DNA of 64,000 nucleotides from NCBI GenBank assembly GCA_948567375.1, contig OX419761.1:12190243-12254242 (forward strand), given 5' to 3'. The DNA comes from Lunularia cruciata. Taxonomy: Eukaryota; Streptophyta; Marchantiopsida; Lunulariales; Lunulariaceae. Numbering within the stretch: the first letter of the stretch is position 1; each line of letters starts with the position of its first letter. The notes below the pieces were generated by a model. That model ran no database searches, was not told where the DNA came from, and was given only the letters and a program-made list of their open reading frames with translations. Below, in pieces: positions 36,574 to 46,794 of this stretch. Position numbers and translations under genes: made by a program.

Positions 36574-36795
36574 GAATATTCTAGAAGCATCTAAGAAGCT
36601 TCTTAGGAAGCTTCCCAACTAGTTAACTTGCACCCTAAGCAGGTAGCTTCTAGAAGGAAGCTTCTAGAAGCTTCTAACTAGCTTAGCTTGCACGCCAAGT
36701 AGGTGGCTTCTAGAAGGAAGCTTCTTGAGAAGCTTCCTAGTTAACTTGGCTTGCACTCCAAGAAAGCGGCTCAAGGAAGCTTCTTGAGAAGCTTC
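36574..36795 (+). promoter_or_regulatory. Array of heat-shock elements in U3
   Basis: Perfect alternating GAA/TTC modules with 2-nt spacing: GAATATTCTAGAA (36,574-36,586, three units) and GAAGCTTCTAGAAGCTTC (36,657-36,674, four units). Two-unit GAAGCTTC pairs occur at 36,595-36,602, 36,607-36,614, 36,717-36,724, 36,729-36,736, 36,776-36,783 and 36,788-36,795, and TTCTAGAA at 36,648-36,655 and 36,708-36,715. Three or more alternating units are the known binding site for heat-shock factor trimers. The array ends 20 bp before the TATA box. Function is inferred. Confidence 0.75.
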
Positions 36796-36814
36796 AAGGG
36801 TCTTGTATGCTACC

Positions 36815-36822
36815 TATAAATA
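36815..36822 (+). promoter_or_regulatory. TATA box of LTR D
   Basis: TATAAATA, about 105 bp before the LTR end. It is conserved as TATTTATA in the minus-oriented LTRs. Transcription would start about 30 bp downstream. Confidence 0.75.
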
Positions 36823-36927
36823 CCAAGGCCAAAGCTTATGCTAGGCATTCGGAGTTTTCCCTCATTCAAGTGTCCCAATGTGAATTTCCATTCTCCTATT
36901 TCTCTCCTTGGTTTCGGTCTTTTACAT

Positions 36928-36939
36928 TGGTATCAGAGC
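36928..36939 (+). promoter_or_regulatory. Primer-binding site, initiator tRNA-Met (element D)
   Basis: TGGTATCAGAGC one base after the 5' LTR, complementary to the 3' end of plant initiator tRNA-Met. Confidence 0.93.
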
Positions 36940-37197
36940 AGGAATGGGATGGATGGAATTTATGGACCACCAAATCCACTTCCGCCAAACCATTGGGACT
37001 TTCATGTCCAGATATTACCAAAGCATCATTTCACACAGTTCATCACCTCACGCTTTGGGCAGGATTTTCTACATATGATCACCGTGTCAGAGGAACCCTT
37101 GATACTTCCAGTTGTGACTTATGGAGAACGGTGGACGTGTTGTATCTATGTGTTAATCAACTAGATAAATTGAGGGTAGTGGATTAGGGTAGTAGCA

Positions 37198-38097
37198 ATG
37201 GCCGCAATACCGGATGTTATCCTTGCAATGCAACAACAAATCAAGCATCTTACTTGATTGTTGGATGAACGAGACCAGCAATGACGAGAACAGATAGACA
37301 GAGCGCCAGTTCGAGATGGAGAAGATTGCATTCGATTTCCGAAACCCAAGGTGTTTGAAGGCAAGAATGTTCCAGGCACAGTGGAGAATTTTGTGTTTGA
37401 CTGTGAACGTTACTTTGAAGCCACCAATCTTCAAGACGAGCGGAAACAAATTCTCTTGGCTTCTAGCCAGTTGGATGGCGTGGCAAAACTTTGGTGGCGA
37501 TTCCGAGTAGAAAGAGCTGAACGACAAATTGTTACACCAATTTTGACATGGGCAGAATTCAAGGATGCAATACTTGGTCGATTTCAGACTATAAATGCCA
37601 CCCGAGCTGCACGAGATAAATTGGCGGAGTTGAGGCAGATTGGTTCGGTGAGATGCTACATCACACAATTTCAGAATATCATCATGCAAATTCCAGATAT
37701 CCAAGAAGGTGAAGTTCTGGATCGATTTGTGCGAGGATTGAAGTCACGAACCAGATTGGAGGTGACCATGCAAGAGCCACAGAACGTAGAAGAAGCCATG
37801 CAATTGGCTGAGCGTTTTGATTCCTTAGTTGCAACAACTTGGTCTTGACCTCGACCTACACAAAACCTACTCGTACCACGAGTGGAAGAACCGGTACCAA
37901 TGGAGATTGATGCTATCCAGCGAAGACCACTTGGCACAGCAGATAGAGAAAGATTACAACAAAATGGAGGTTGCTTTTGTTGTCGCCAGTTGGGGCATCG
38001 CATTGCTGAATGTCCACTCAAGAATGGACGACCTCGACAAGTTGCCCAAGTGGAGGTTGTGGAGCGGAATGATCAGGGAAACGAGGAATCCCAGTAG
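37198..38097 (+). pseudogene. gag: Chromovirus gag, element D
   Basis: ATG 37,198 to TAG 38,095-38,097, 299 codons. A short N-terminal helix (AIPDVILAMQQQIKHL) leads into a capsid-like domain (FVFDCERYFEATNL at about 37,395 to about 37,840) and one CCHC knuckle CCRQLGHRIAEC (about 37,975-38,015). Premature TGA codons lie at 37,255, 37,282 and 37,846, all at places where CGA is expected. The end of gag overlaps pol in the -1 frame with a slippery heptamer at 38,076. Confidence 0.88.
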
Positions 38098-38154
38098 GAG
38101 ATTTCGAGCCGCCTACTGGGAGCTTGATTAGTTCCAATGGGATTGAAGGCTCGA
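38076..38154 (+). promoter_or_regulatory. Predicted -1 ribosomal frameshift signal between gag and pol
   Basis: The heptamer GGGAAAC (38,076-38,082) is in gag phase as G_GGA_AAC. A 6-nt spacer (GAGGAA) is followed by a perfect 10-bp stem, TCCCAGTAGG (38,089-38,098) with CCTACTGGGA (38,112-38,121). Loop bases TCGAGCC (38,104-38,110) can pair with GGCTCGA (38,148-38,154), giving an H-type pseudoknot. A -1 slip enters the pol frame exactly, and the gag stop follows 12 nt after the heptamer. Element A keeps the heptamer and most of the pairing. Element B keeps stem 1 with a compensatory G-C to A-T change. Confidence 0.78.
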
Positions 38155-41100
38155 CCTATGCAAGTTTGCTTCACTTGCAAGGTATGATATCTAATCGGGG
38201 TTGTAGAATTTTGGTTGATTCTGGAAGTTCAGAGAATTGCATGTCTATGCAAGTGGCAAAGGAATTGGGTATTCCTATCAGGCCAGTGATTGGAAGTAGT
38301 TTGATGATGGCGGATGGTAGAAAGGGTTCTGCATTCCGCACCTTGCATACTGTTACCTTCAAGATTGGGAAGGAGTATTTGGAGTGTATGAGGTTCGTAG
38401 TGGCACCTCTGCATTATGATATCATTCTAGGTCTACCTTGGCTTGAATGTCATAAGGTTCAATTTGATTGGACCCGACACCAAATTCAAGTACAACACCA
38501 AGGTAGGAATTTCCGATTAGGTTGTCTGGCACCTCTGAGTAAGACACCTAAGAATAGTCAGTCCCAAGATGGGAAGTTTGTCGAGAAGGTAGCCATAGAG
38601 CAAATCTGGAAAGGAGATGAGTCCCAAGATGGGAAGGTTGCCAGGAAGGCAACCATGGAGTAAGCTTGGAAGAGAGATGAGTCCCTAGAAGGGAAGTTTG
38701 TGAATGAAGCAGCCATAGAGCAAGCTTTGGAGGACGATAAGTCTGTATTCGCAGTGGGGATCAAGCCGATTGCACAAGAACAATCTGAGGAGGGCCAAGT
38801 GCCGCATCAAGCAATGGTTGATCAGATAGTTCAGGAGTTTGCAGATGTGTTTCTGGATGATCTGCCAAAGGGATTACCCTCCAATCAAGGTATGCCCTTC
38901 AAGATCGAGTTATTGCCAGGGAGTACTCCCGTGAGTAGACCAATCTATCGGCTCTCACCAAAGGAGTTGGAGGAGTTGCGAACAACACTTACAGAGTTGT
39001 TGGAGAAGGATTTCATACGACATAGTACCTCTCCGTGGGGAGCACCGGTACTATTTGTTCCAAAGAAGGATGGAGGACTTCGTTTCTGTATTGATTACCG
39101 TGGGCTCAATAAGCAAACCGTGAAGAATGCATATCCCTTGCCTCGGATCGATGACCTGCTTGATCAACTAAGTGGAGCACGCTACTTTTCCAAGCTGGAT
39201 CTTTGTAGCGGCTATTGGCAAATTCCTATTGAAGGAGAGGATGTGCAAAAGACTGCTTTTCGCACAAGGTATGGACATTTTGAGTGGAGAGTTCTACCTT
39301 TCGGACTCACTAATGCTCCAGCAGTCTTCATGGATCAGATGCATCGAGTGTTGGAGGGACTATTGGATCGGTCCGTGGTGGTGTTCTTAGATGATATCTT
39401 AATCTATAGCAGGACAGAGGCAGAACACGTGAATCATGTGCAAGAAGTCCTAAGACGACTACGACAGTGGAAATTTTACTGCAAGAAGTCAAAGTGTGCT
39501 TTTTGGCAGAAGGAGGTTACCTTCTTGGGTCATAAGATTTCATTAGAGGGGATCAAGATGGAAGAAGAGAAGATCAAGGCCATTACTGATTGGCCTACCC
39601 CAAAGGATGCTACAGAAGTACAAGCATTCAATGGAATGGCCAGTTTTTATTGACGGTTCATCCACTATTATGCTCACGTGGCTACACCATTGACTGACCT
39701 CTTGGGAAAGAACTCGAGCTTCCAGTGGACCACCAAGCATGAAGAAGCATTCCAGAAGTTAAAGCATATGGTGTCTTCAAGACCTATTCTTCAACCATAT
39801 GATCCTCAACTACCTTGTGTGGTTGATTTTGATGCTTCTAACTTTGCAATTGGAGTTGTGTTGCAACAAGAATTTCCAGATGGACTACATCCGATTGCCT
39901 TTGTGTCTTGCCGACTAAATACAGCGGAAAGAAATTACTCTGCTTGAGATCAGGAACAACTTGCAATGGTATATGCCACCAAGGTATGGAGGCATTATCT
40001 CTTGGGGAAACAAGTGATCATGCAAACTGATCACAAGCCATTGTTGTAGACCTTACACTTGGAGCACATGAAGAGCCGGCATCATCGATGGGAAGAGCAA
40101 CTCCAATTGTTTGACATCAAACTTGAGTACAAACCAGGTCGGTTCCATGTCATTCCCGATGCTCTATCATGACGACCTGATTTGAAGGATCTTCCTTTTA
40201 TCACGGCGGCAATTACAACGGTGTCCATTGACCCTAAGGTCCACAATGAGTTTCAATCAGCTCTACGACAAGATCTCTTCTTCCAAATGGTACACGGTCG
40301 TCTGACAGCATGCGACAAGGAGTACAACACCTTGTCCTTCAAGGAAGGCCTTTTATTCCATGCAGACCAGATCTATGTTCCAGCCAAAGGTGATCTTCGA
40401 CTAGTGCGCCTTCAAGAAGCCCATGATTTACCAATAGCTGGTCACATGGGAATGGACAAGACCTTGGGCACCCTCCAACGCCAATGGTGGTGGCCCAACA
40501 TGACACGAGATGTTCGAGACTTTGTCCGATCATGTGAGAGTTGCCAACGGAACAAGGCCAGCAACCAGAAGCCGAGTGGACTCCTTCAACCACTCGCCAT
40601 TCCATCCGCTCGTTGGGAGCATGTGAGCTTGGATCTCATCACATCCTTGCCAAAGACAAAACAAGGACACACCGCAATTGTGGTGTTTGTGGATAAGCTT
40701 AGTAAGCAAATCCACTTGGCACCAACCTATGATACCGTGGATGCTCCAACCTTAGCGCAAATCTACTTCGACAATGTCTTCAAGCATCATGGGATGCTAC
40801 GTGTACTCATCTCCGACCGTGATCCTCGATTTACCGGGAAGTTTTGGCAAGCACTCTTCTAGATACTCGGCACCAAGCTTGCTTTGTCCATGGTCTATCA
40901 TCCTCAAACTGATGGACAAACCGAACGCGCCAATCGTACATTGGAGGATATGTTGCGGGCCTTTGTCAATGTCCACCATACCAATTGGGATGAATGTCTT
41001 GCAGCTGTAGAATTTGCCTACAAGAATTCCAAACAGGCAAGCACTGGATTTTCTCCCTTCTTTCTCAATTTTGGCCAAGATCCGCTTGTTCCAGATTCCC

Positions 41101-41790
41101 TTCTTGCTCCCCCTCCCTCTCACGTTCCTCATACTTCTACATTCTTGACCACTATATCCCAATCTCTCCAACAAGCCAAATCTCACCTCCTTGTTGCTCA
41201 AAATCGCCAAAAACAATATGCAGACCATCATCGTCATGATCTCACCTTTGAAGTTGGTGATAAAGTCATGCTATCCTCTAGTAACCTCCCTCTCCCACTT
41301 GATACCCAAGTTCGTAAACTTGCTCCTAATTGGATAGGACCCTTTGATATCACCCACATTATCTCTCCTGTTGCTTATCGTCTTGCCTTACCTTGTCACA
41401 TGCATATCCATCCTGTCTTTCACGTTTCCAAGTTGAAACCCTTTGTTCCTAACCTTTCTTCCTTTTTTTTCTCGAGTCCAACCTCCCCCTCTTCCTAACC
41501 CTATCAATGATCATGAGGAGCACAAAGTTGATCGTATCCTTGCGCGTCGCCATATTCAACGAGGCCGTCGCCAACACACGGAGTACAAGGTCCTTTGGAA
41601 AGGGTATCCCCTTCATGATGCTACATGGGAACCTCTTTCTCACCTCCAGAATGCACAGATGGCCATCCAGGAATTTGAAGCTTCACTGGCGACGAGGATG
41701 TCACCAACTAGCGGCGGGGGAATATGTAGCAATATGGAGTTTAGTGATGAAGTTAATCGGGCTTACGAAGTAGAGAATAAGACAAAATAG
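38082..41790 (+). pseudogene. pol: Chromovirus pol, element D
   Basis: One frame runs from the frameshift site to about 41,470, then shifts +1 at a run of eight T. Domains: aspartic protease VDSGSSENC (about 38,214); RT with [18 protein letters not shown] (about 39,100) and catalytic FLDDILIYS (39,384-39,410); RNase H CVVDFDASNFAIG (about 39,820); integrase zinc finger HDLPIAGHMG..C-x2-C (40,425-40,570), core with SLDLITSLP, LISDRDPRF and [16 protein letters not shown] (40,625-40,955); chromodomain ILARRHI..VLWKGYPLHDATWEPL (41,530-41,640). Premature stops: 38,661 TAA, 39,651 TGA, 39,945 TGA, 40,047 TAG, 40,170 TGA, 40,860 TAG. The frame crosses the purine tract and stops at 41,788-41,790 inside the 3' LTR. 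Confidence 0.92.
41711..41722 (+). promoter_or_regulatory. Polypurine tract of element D
   Basis: GCGGCGGGGGAA immediately before AT and the 3' LTR start. It lies inside the pol reading frame. Confidence 0.75.
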
Positions 41791-42147
41791 CCTAGAATAT
41801 TCTAGAAGCATCTAAGAAGCTTCTTAGGAAGCTTCCCAACTAGTTAACTTGCACCCTAAGCAGGTAGCTTCTAGAAGGAAGCTTCTAGAAGCTTCTAACT
41901 AGCTTAGCTTGCACGCCAAGTAGGTGGCTTCTAGAAGGAAGCTTCTTGAGAAGCTTCCTAGTTAACTTGGCTTGCACTCCAAGAAAGCGGCTCAAGGAAG
42001 CTTCTTGAGAAGCTTCAAGGGTCTTGTATGCTACCTATAAATACTAAGGCCAAAGCTTATGCTAGGCATTCGGAGTTTTCCCTCATTCAAGTGTCCCAAT
42101 GTGAATTTCCATTCTCCTATTTCTCTCCTTGGTTTCGGTCTTTTACA
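41725..42147 (+). repeat. 3' LTR of element D
   Basis: 423 bp. It differs from the 5' LTR at three positions noted by eye (TGTAGC for TGTAAC, GATGAAG for GACGAAG, ATACTAAGG for ATACCAAGG). Confidence 0.95.
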
Positions 42148-42152
42148 CCGTC
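42148..42152. repeat. Target-site duplication CCGTC, right copy (element D)
   Basis: Matches 36,499-36,503. Element B sequence resumes directly after (AATGGTGC). Confidence 0.93.
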
Positions 42153-43760
42153 AATGGTGCTACTACATGCGCATAATAATGGATGAACCATTGGTAAAAA
42201 CTTGCCAATCCATTAAATGCTCACACTTCTATGACATCCTTAGAGTAAGCCAATTAGTAATGGTCTTGATTTTCTCTTCTTCTATCTTGATCTCTTCTGA
42301 TGAGATCTTGTGACCCAAGAAGGTGACTTCCTTCTGCCAAAGGGCACACTTTGACATCTTGCAATAAAACTTCAATTGTCATAGTCACCTTAGGACTTTC
42401 CACATATGATTTACATGTTCTGCCTTCATCTTGCTATAGATTACAATGTCATCTAAGAATACCACCATGTACCAATCCAATAGTCCATCCAACACCCAAT
42501 GCATCTGATCCATAAAGATTGTTGGAGCATTAATGAGCCTAAAAGGTAGAACTCTCCATTCAAAATACCCATACCTTGTACAAAAGGCAATCTTTTGAAC
42601 ATCTTCTCTATCTATGTGGATTTCCCAAGAGCCGTTGTGAAGATCCAACTTGGAGAAGTATTGTGCTCCACTCAATTGATCAAGCAAGTTATCAATTAGA
42701 GGCAAGGGATATGAATTCTTCACTATTTGTTTGTTAAGCCCAAGATAATCAATATAGAAAAAACGTCATCTATCTTTCTTTAGAACAAATAGTACCGGTG
42801 TTTCCCAACAAGATGTATTATGTCCTATGAAATTCTTCTCTAACAACTCATAAGTATTATTCAAAACTCCTCCAACTCCTTTGGTGAGAGCATATAGATT
42901 GGTCTACTCATTGGAGTATTGCTTGGCAATAACTCAATCTTGAAGGGCATACCACAATTAGAGTTTAATCCCTTTGCTAGATCATCCGGAAACATATCTA
43001 CAAACTCTTGAACTATTTGATCAACCATTGCTTGATGAGGCTCTTGATACTCATTAAACTCTCCATGCAATTAGCTTGATCCACACCGTAAAAATAGACT
43101 CATCTTCCTCCAAAGCTTACTCTATAGTTACTTCACTGATAAACTTCCCATCTAAGGACTTATCTTCCTTCAAAGCTTGCTCTATGGCTGCTTCATTGAT
43201 AAACTTTCCCATCTGGGACTTATCTTCCTTTAAAGTTTGCTCTATGGCTAATTTCTTGACAAACTTCCCATCTTGGGACTGACTATTCTTAAATGTCTTA
43301 CTCAAAGGTGTTTGATAACCTAATTGGAAATTCTTACCTTCGTGTTGTACTTCATCGGTTCCAATCAAATTGAACCTTATGATGTTCAAGCAAAGGCAAA
43401 CCTAAAATGATATCATAGCATAGAGGTGCCACTATAAACCTCATACACTCCAAATACTCCTTTCTAATCTTGAATGTAACAAGATTTGAGGGACGGAATG
43501 CAAAACCCTTTCTACAATCCCCCATCATCAATCTGCTTCTAATTATTGGCTTGATATGAATATGTAATTCCTTTGCTAATTGCATGGACATGCAATTATC
43601 TGAATTTCCAAAATCAACCAAAATCTTACAATCATAATTAGATATCATATCTTGCAAGTGAAGCAAACTTTTATAGGTCAAAATTTCAATCCTATTGGAT
43701 CTAATCAAGTTCCCAATAGGCGGCTTGAAATCTCCTATTGGGATTCCTTGTTTCCTTGAC
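42153..43760 (-). pseudogene. pol: Element B pol, 5' fragment (protease and RT)
   Basis: The minus strand carries protease (VDFGNSDNCMSMQ at about 43,610, where the catalytic DSG is changed to DFG) and RT pieces (VVFLDDIVIYSK at about 42,450). The -1 overlap with gag near 43,735-43,760 retains the stem TCCCAATAGG/CCTATTGGGA, but the heptamer is now AGGAAAC. It is cut at 42,152 by element D and continues at 36,503. Confidence 0.82.
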
Positions 43761-44639
43761 CATTCTACTCCACAAAATCCATATGGGCAACTTGTTGAGC
43801 TCGCCTATTCTTGAGTGGACATTTAGCAATGCGATGTCCGATTTGGCAATAATAGAAACAACCACCATTTTGTTACAATTTTCCTTTATTTGTGGTACCA
43901 AGTGGTCTCCATTAAATGACATCAATCTCTATTGGTGCTGGCTCTTCCACCCCTGTGTAGTGTATTGGTAGGTTTTGTGGAGGTTGAAGTCAAGACCAAA
44001 TTGTTGCAACCAAGGAATCAAAGTGTTTGGCCAACCACATAGCTTCCTCCAAGTGTTGTGGTTCTTGCATAGTTACCTCTAATTTGGTTTGTGGCTTCAA
44101 GTCCACCACAAATTGATTTAAAGCTTCAACTTCTAATTTACTTAGAATTTGCATGATGGTGTTATAGATTACATGATGTAACTTCTTATAGAGCAAATTT
44201 GCTTCAACTTTGCCAACCTATCTCGTGTAGCTTGTGTGGTATTTATAGCTTGGAATTGACCAATTATTGCACTCTTGAATTGTGCACACATCAAGATTTT
44301 TGCAATAAATTGGCATTCAGCTTGCTCAACTCGGAATAACCACCATAGCTTTGCTACTCCATCAAATTGGTTGGAAGCCAAGAGAATCTATTTCCATTTA
44401 TCTTGACAATAAGTAGCTTCAAAATAACATTTGTAGTCAAACACAAAATTCTCCAATGTACTCAAAAGACTACTACTTTCAAATACCTTGGATTTTGGAA
44501 ATCAAATTTGGTCTTCTCCTTCTCAAATTGGTGCTCTTTCTACTTGCTCTGGTTGTTGATCTTCTCATTTATCCAACAATCTAGTAAGGTGCTCAAATTG
44601 TTACTGCATAGTAATGATAACCTCAGACATTGCCACCAT
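43735..44639 (-). pseudogene. gag: Element B gag
   Basis: ATG at 44,639 and family stop TAG at 43,735-43,737 on the minus strand. Capsid-like fragments (44,169-44,381 and 43,990-44,196) are separated by stops, and the zinc knuckle is decayed. Confidence 0.75.
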
Positions 44640-44896
44640 GGTTCCTATTCTATCACACTACTCCCAATTTTCCCAATTGATTAACACATATATACAACAC
44701 ATCCACCGTTCTCCATAAGTTACAACCGGAAGCACCAAGGGTTTCTCAAACACAATGATTGCATTTAGAAATTCTGTCCAAAGCATGAGGTGATGAATTA
44801 CATGAAATGATGCTTGGGTAATACACGATCACAAAAGTCCTAATGGTTTGGCAAAAATAGATTTGGTGGTCCATAAATTCCATCCATCCCATTCTT

Positions 44897-44908
44897 GCTT
44901 TGATACCA
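44897..44908 (-). promoter_or_regulatory. Primer-binding site of element B (one mismatch)
   Basis: The minus strand reads TGGTATCAAAGC next to the 5' LTR. Confidence 0.8.
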
Positions 44909-44909
44909 A

Positions 44910-45338
44910 TGTAAAATATCAAAACTAAGGAGAGAAATAGAAGAATGGAAGATCATATTGGGACACTTGAGTGTGTGAAATTACACATGTCTAGGATGAG
45001 CTTTGGCTTTGGTATTTATAAGGAGCATACAAGGCTCTTGAGAAGTTTCCCAAGAAATTTCCTTGAATCATTTTCTTGGAGTGCAAGCAATGTTAACAAG
45101 GAATCTTCTCAAGAAGCTTTCTTTTTCAAGAAGTGATCTACTTGGTGTGCAACCTAAGCTAGTTGGAAGCTTTTAGAAGCTTCTTTCTACAAACTATCTA
45201 CTTGGGGTGCAAACTTAACTAATTATGAAGTTTCCCAAGAAGATTTTTAGATATTGCTGGCATATTTTGGGTTAATTTGGTCTATTTTTTACTTTGTTAG
45301 CCCTAACTAACTTCATTGTTAAACTCCATATTATTATA
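44910..45338 (-). repeat. 5' LTR of element B
   Basis: A 429-bp diverged LTR, TGTAAAATATC to CCATATTATTATA on plus. Its GAA/TTC modules are more degraded than in A and D. Confidence 0.87.
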
Positions 45339-46243
45339 ATTTTAGACTCCTTCTGTCTTATTTTGTTTGAAATTCATTTTAGAATTCCACTTTCAAAGAG
45401 CTATTTCTTACTATCCATTTTGTAATATGTATATAAGTTGTATTCGTATATTTGATCAGATTTAGGGCCAATGACTAAAATAAATGTAAAAGACTTTTTT
45501 TATAAACTTCATTTATAATTAGAACCAACGGGTCAATTCAACCATCTTGATACATGGTTAAGATATATTTTAAAATTAACTAACAAATAACCTAAAGTTT
45601 TAATACTTTTTATTACAAACATTTTACCCAAGAGTAACTTCTTTTGATCAAACATGAAGGGATATTAAATGTCATTGATGAGTTAAGTTTTCATTCTAAA
45701 GTCTTTAAGGATACTGATGTCACTAGTAGTCAGTACTCCGATGAATCGACATATCATACCCTAGAATATGATAAGGTTATTTCAATGTCATGAATCAAAA
45801 TAGAGAAAATTTGTTTCCCACCGTTCAAAAACAAATCATTAATTAACTCGCATTAACAAGAGTATTTGCCATTAGCCAAATCTATCTCATCCTTGTATGG
45901 ATTAAAATTGATTAGTTTCACTTTAGAACCACTACGCTGTGGGACAACGCAGATAAGTAAAGACAAAATGCAACAATAGGGGTTTCAAAAATAGTTATAC
46001 AAAGTTTCATAACTTTTCATATAGATAGTTACAAAGTGTTGACTAAATGGGTACGGTGTGTGACCGAGAGGTAGAAAAGGTGTCGTTACAAAGTTTGGGC
46101 CAAGTTCCTATTATTAGCACACTCCATATGAGGTGGTTTGTAGAAAATAAGGAATAAGGAATTTTCCATTATCACTCCGTAGTGCATTGATGACGTATTA
46201 AGGTTAATAAAGTTTCTCATTTAGGGTTAAAGTGAAAGTGGCA
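45339..46243. other. Intergenic sequence
   Basis: AT-rich, no gene or repeat recognised. Confidence 0.55.
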
Positions 46244-46395
46244 GCCACCAAAGGGAGCATCCATGATGTTCGAGAACACCCATGGTAATCAAAAGTTGAA
46301 AAATTTATGCACTATACGACCAAGGCCACCAAAGGGAGCATCCATGATGTTCAAGAATACTTATGGTAATCAAAAGTTGACAAATTTAAGCAAGC
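46244..46395. repeat. Tandem duplication of 81 bp
   Basis: GCCACCAAAGGGAGCATCC starts at 46,244 and again at 46,325. The following TGATGTTC..GGTAATCAAAAGTTGA is shared with a few changes. Confidence 0.8.
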
Positions 46396-46464
46396 AAGAA
46401 CGAGCAAGGACATGATTTATATGGGATTTAATATGTTAATTTAGGATTAAATGGGATTTTTCTT

Positions 46465-46635
46465 GTCGTTGCTCATTGCTGCTCGTTGCTGCTTGTCGCG
46501 GCCTATTGCTGCCCGTAGCCGCCCAATGGCGCTCGAAGCTCAAAGCTTGTTGGCGCCCGTACATGCTCGTTGCTGCTGGTTGACGTTGGTTGATGCTGGT
46601 TGACGCTGGTTGATGCTCGTTGCCGCGGGTAGTCA
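46465..46635. repeat. Degenerate GCTCGTTGCTGC-type simple repeat
   Basis: Repeated words TCGTTGCTGC, GGTTGATGCTGGTTGACGC and variants form a GC-richer tract in AT-rich DNA. The 70-codon minus-strand frame over it (N-, Q-, T-, S-rich) reflects the repeat. Confidence 0.65.
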
Positions 46636-46794
46636 CTTGATAGTGCAAGTTGATTTTGCATCCAAATGTGAGCCTACATTGTAATTAGGTTTTTGCTAAA
46701 TTTTTGTTGCCCTTTTGGAGTAAAATTCCTTTATCTCCAATTAATTTCTTGGTTGCAATAAGATGATGCAAATCATTTTCCATAACTTGAGCTA

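Larger units (their letters stand above)
36504..36926 (+). repeat. 5' LTR of element D
   Basis: TGTAACAATATGG to GGTCTTTTACA, 423 bp. It carries a heat-shock-element array at 36,574-36,795 and a TATA box at 36,815-36,822. The first 66 bases of this LTR type also encode the pol C-terminal tail in the 3' copy. Confidence 0.95.
36504..42147 (+). mobile_element. Ty3/gypsy chromovirus copy D, youngest and most complete
   Basis: A 5,644-bp element in plus orientation with 423-bp LTRs that differ at three sites by eye, TSD CCGTC, tRNA-Met primer-binding site, gag, pol with protease, RT, RNase H, integrase and chromodomain, and a polypurine tract. It interrupts element B. Despite the near-identical LTRs, gag-pol carries at least nine premature stops and one frameshift, so it is not autonomous now. 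Confidence 0.96.
28801..45338 (-). mobile_element. Ty3/gypsy chromovirus copy B, split by elements C and D
   Basis: The oldest member of the family here, in minus orientation. Its own sequence is 28,801-30,756, 36,020-36,503 and 42,148-45,338 (about 5.6 kb); the rest is element C (30,757-36,019) and element D (36,504-42,147). The two outer LTRs (28,801-29,214 and 44,910-45,338) share variants not seen in the others, such as AGAAGAATRGAAGATCA, confirming they are a pair. Internal fragments follow the right order across both insertions. The flanks (GTATT and ATTTT) do not match well, as expected for an old copy. Confidence 0.88.

Noticed and set aside
36574..36795. GAAGCTTC repeats considered as a CRISPR-like or simple satellite array.
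   Set aside because: Spacing and sequence follow GAA/TTC heat-shock modules inside an LTR bounded by TSDs; there are no unique spacers.
36927..36945. TGGTATCAGAGC considered as part of a tRNA gene.
   Set aside because: It is the LTR-adjacent primer-binding site only; no cloverleaf surrounds it, nor at the equivalent sites of A, B and C.
37198..40862. C-to-T stops considered as fungal repeat-induced point mutation.
   Set aside because: Only a few sites per kb are changed and other evidence points to a plant; methylcytosine deamination is sufficient.
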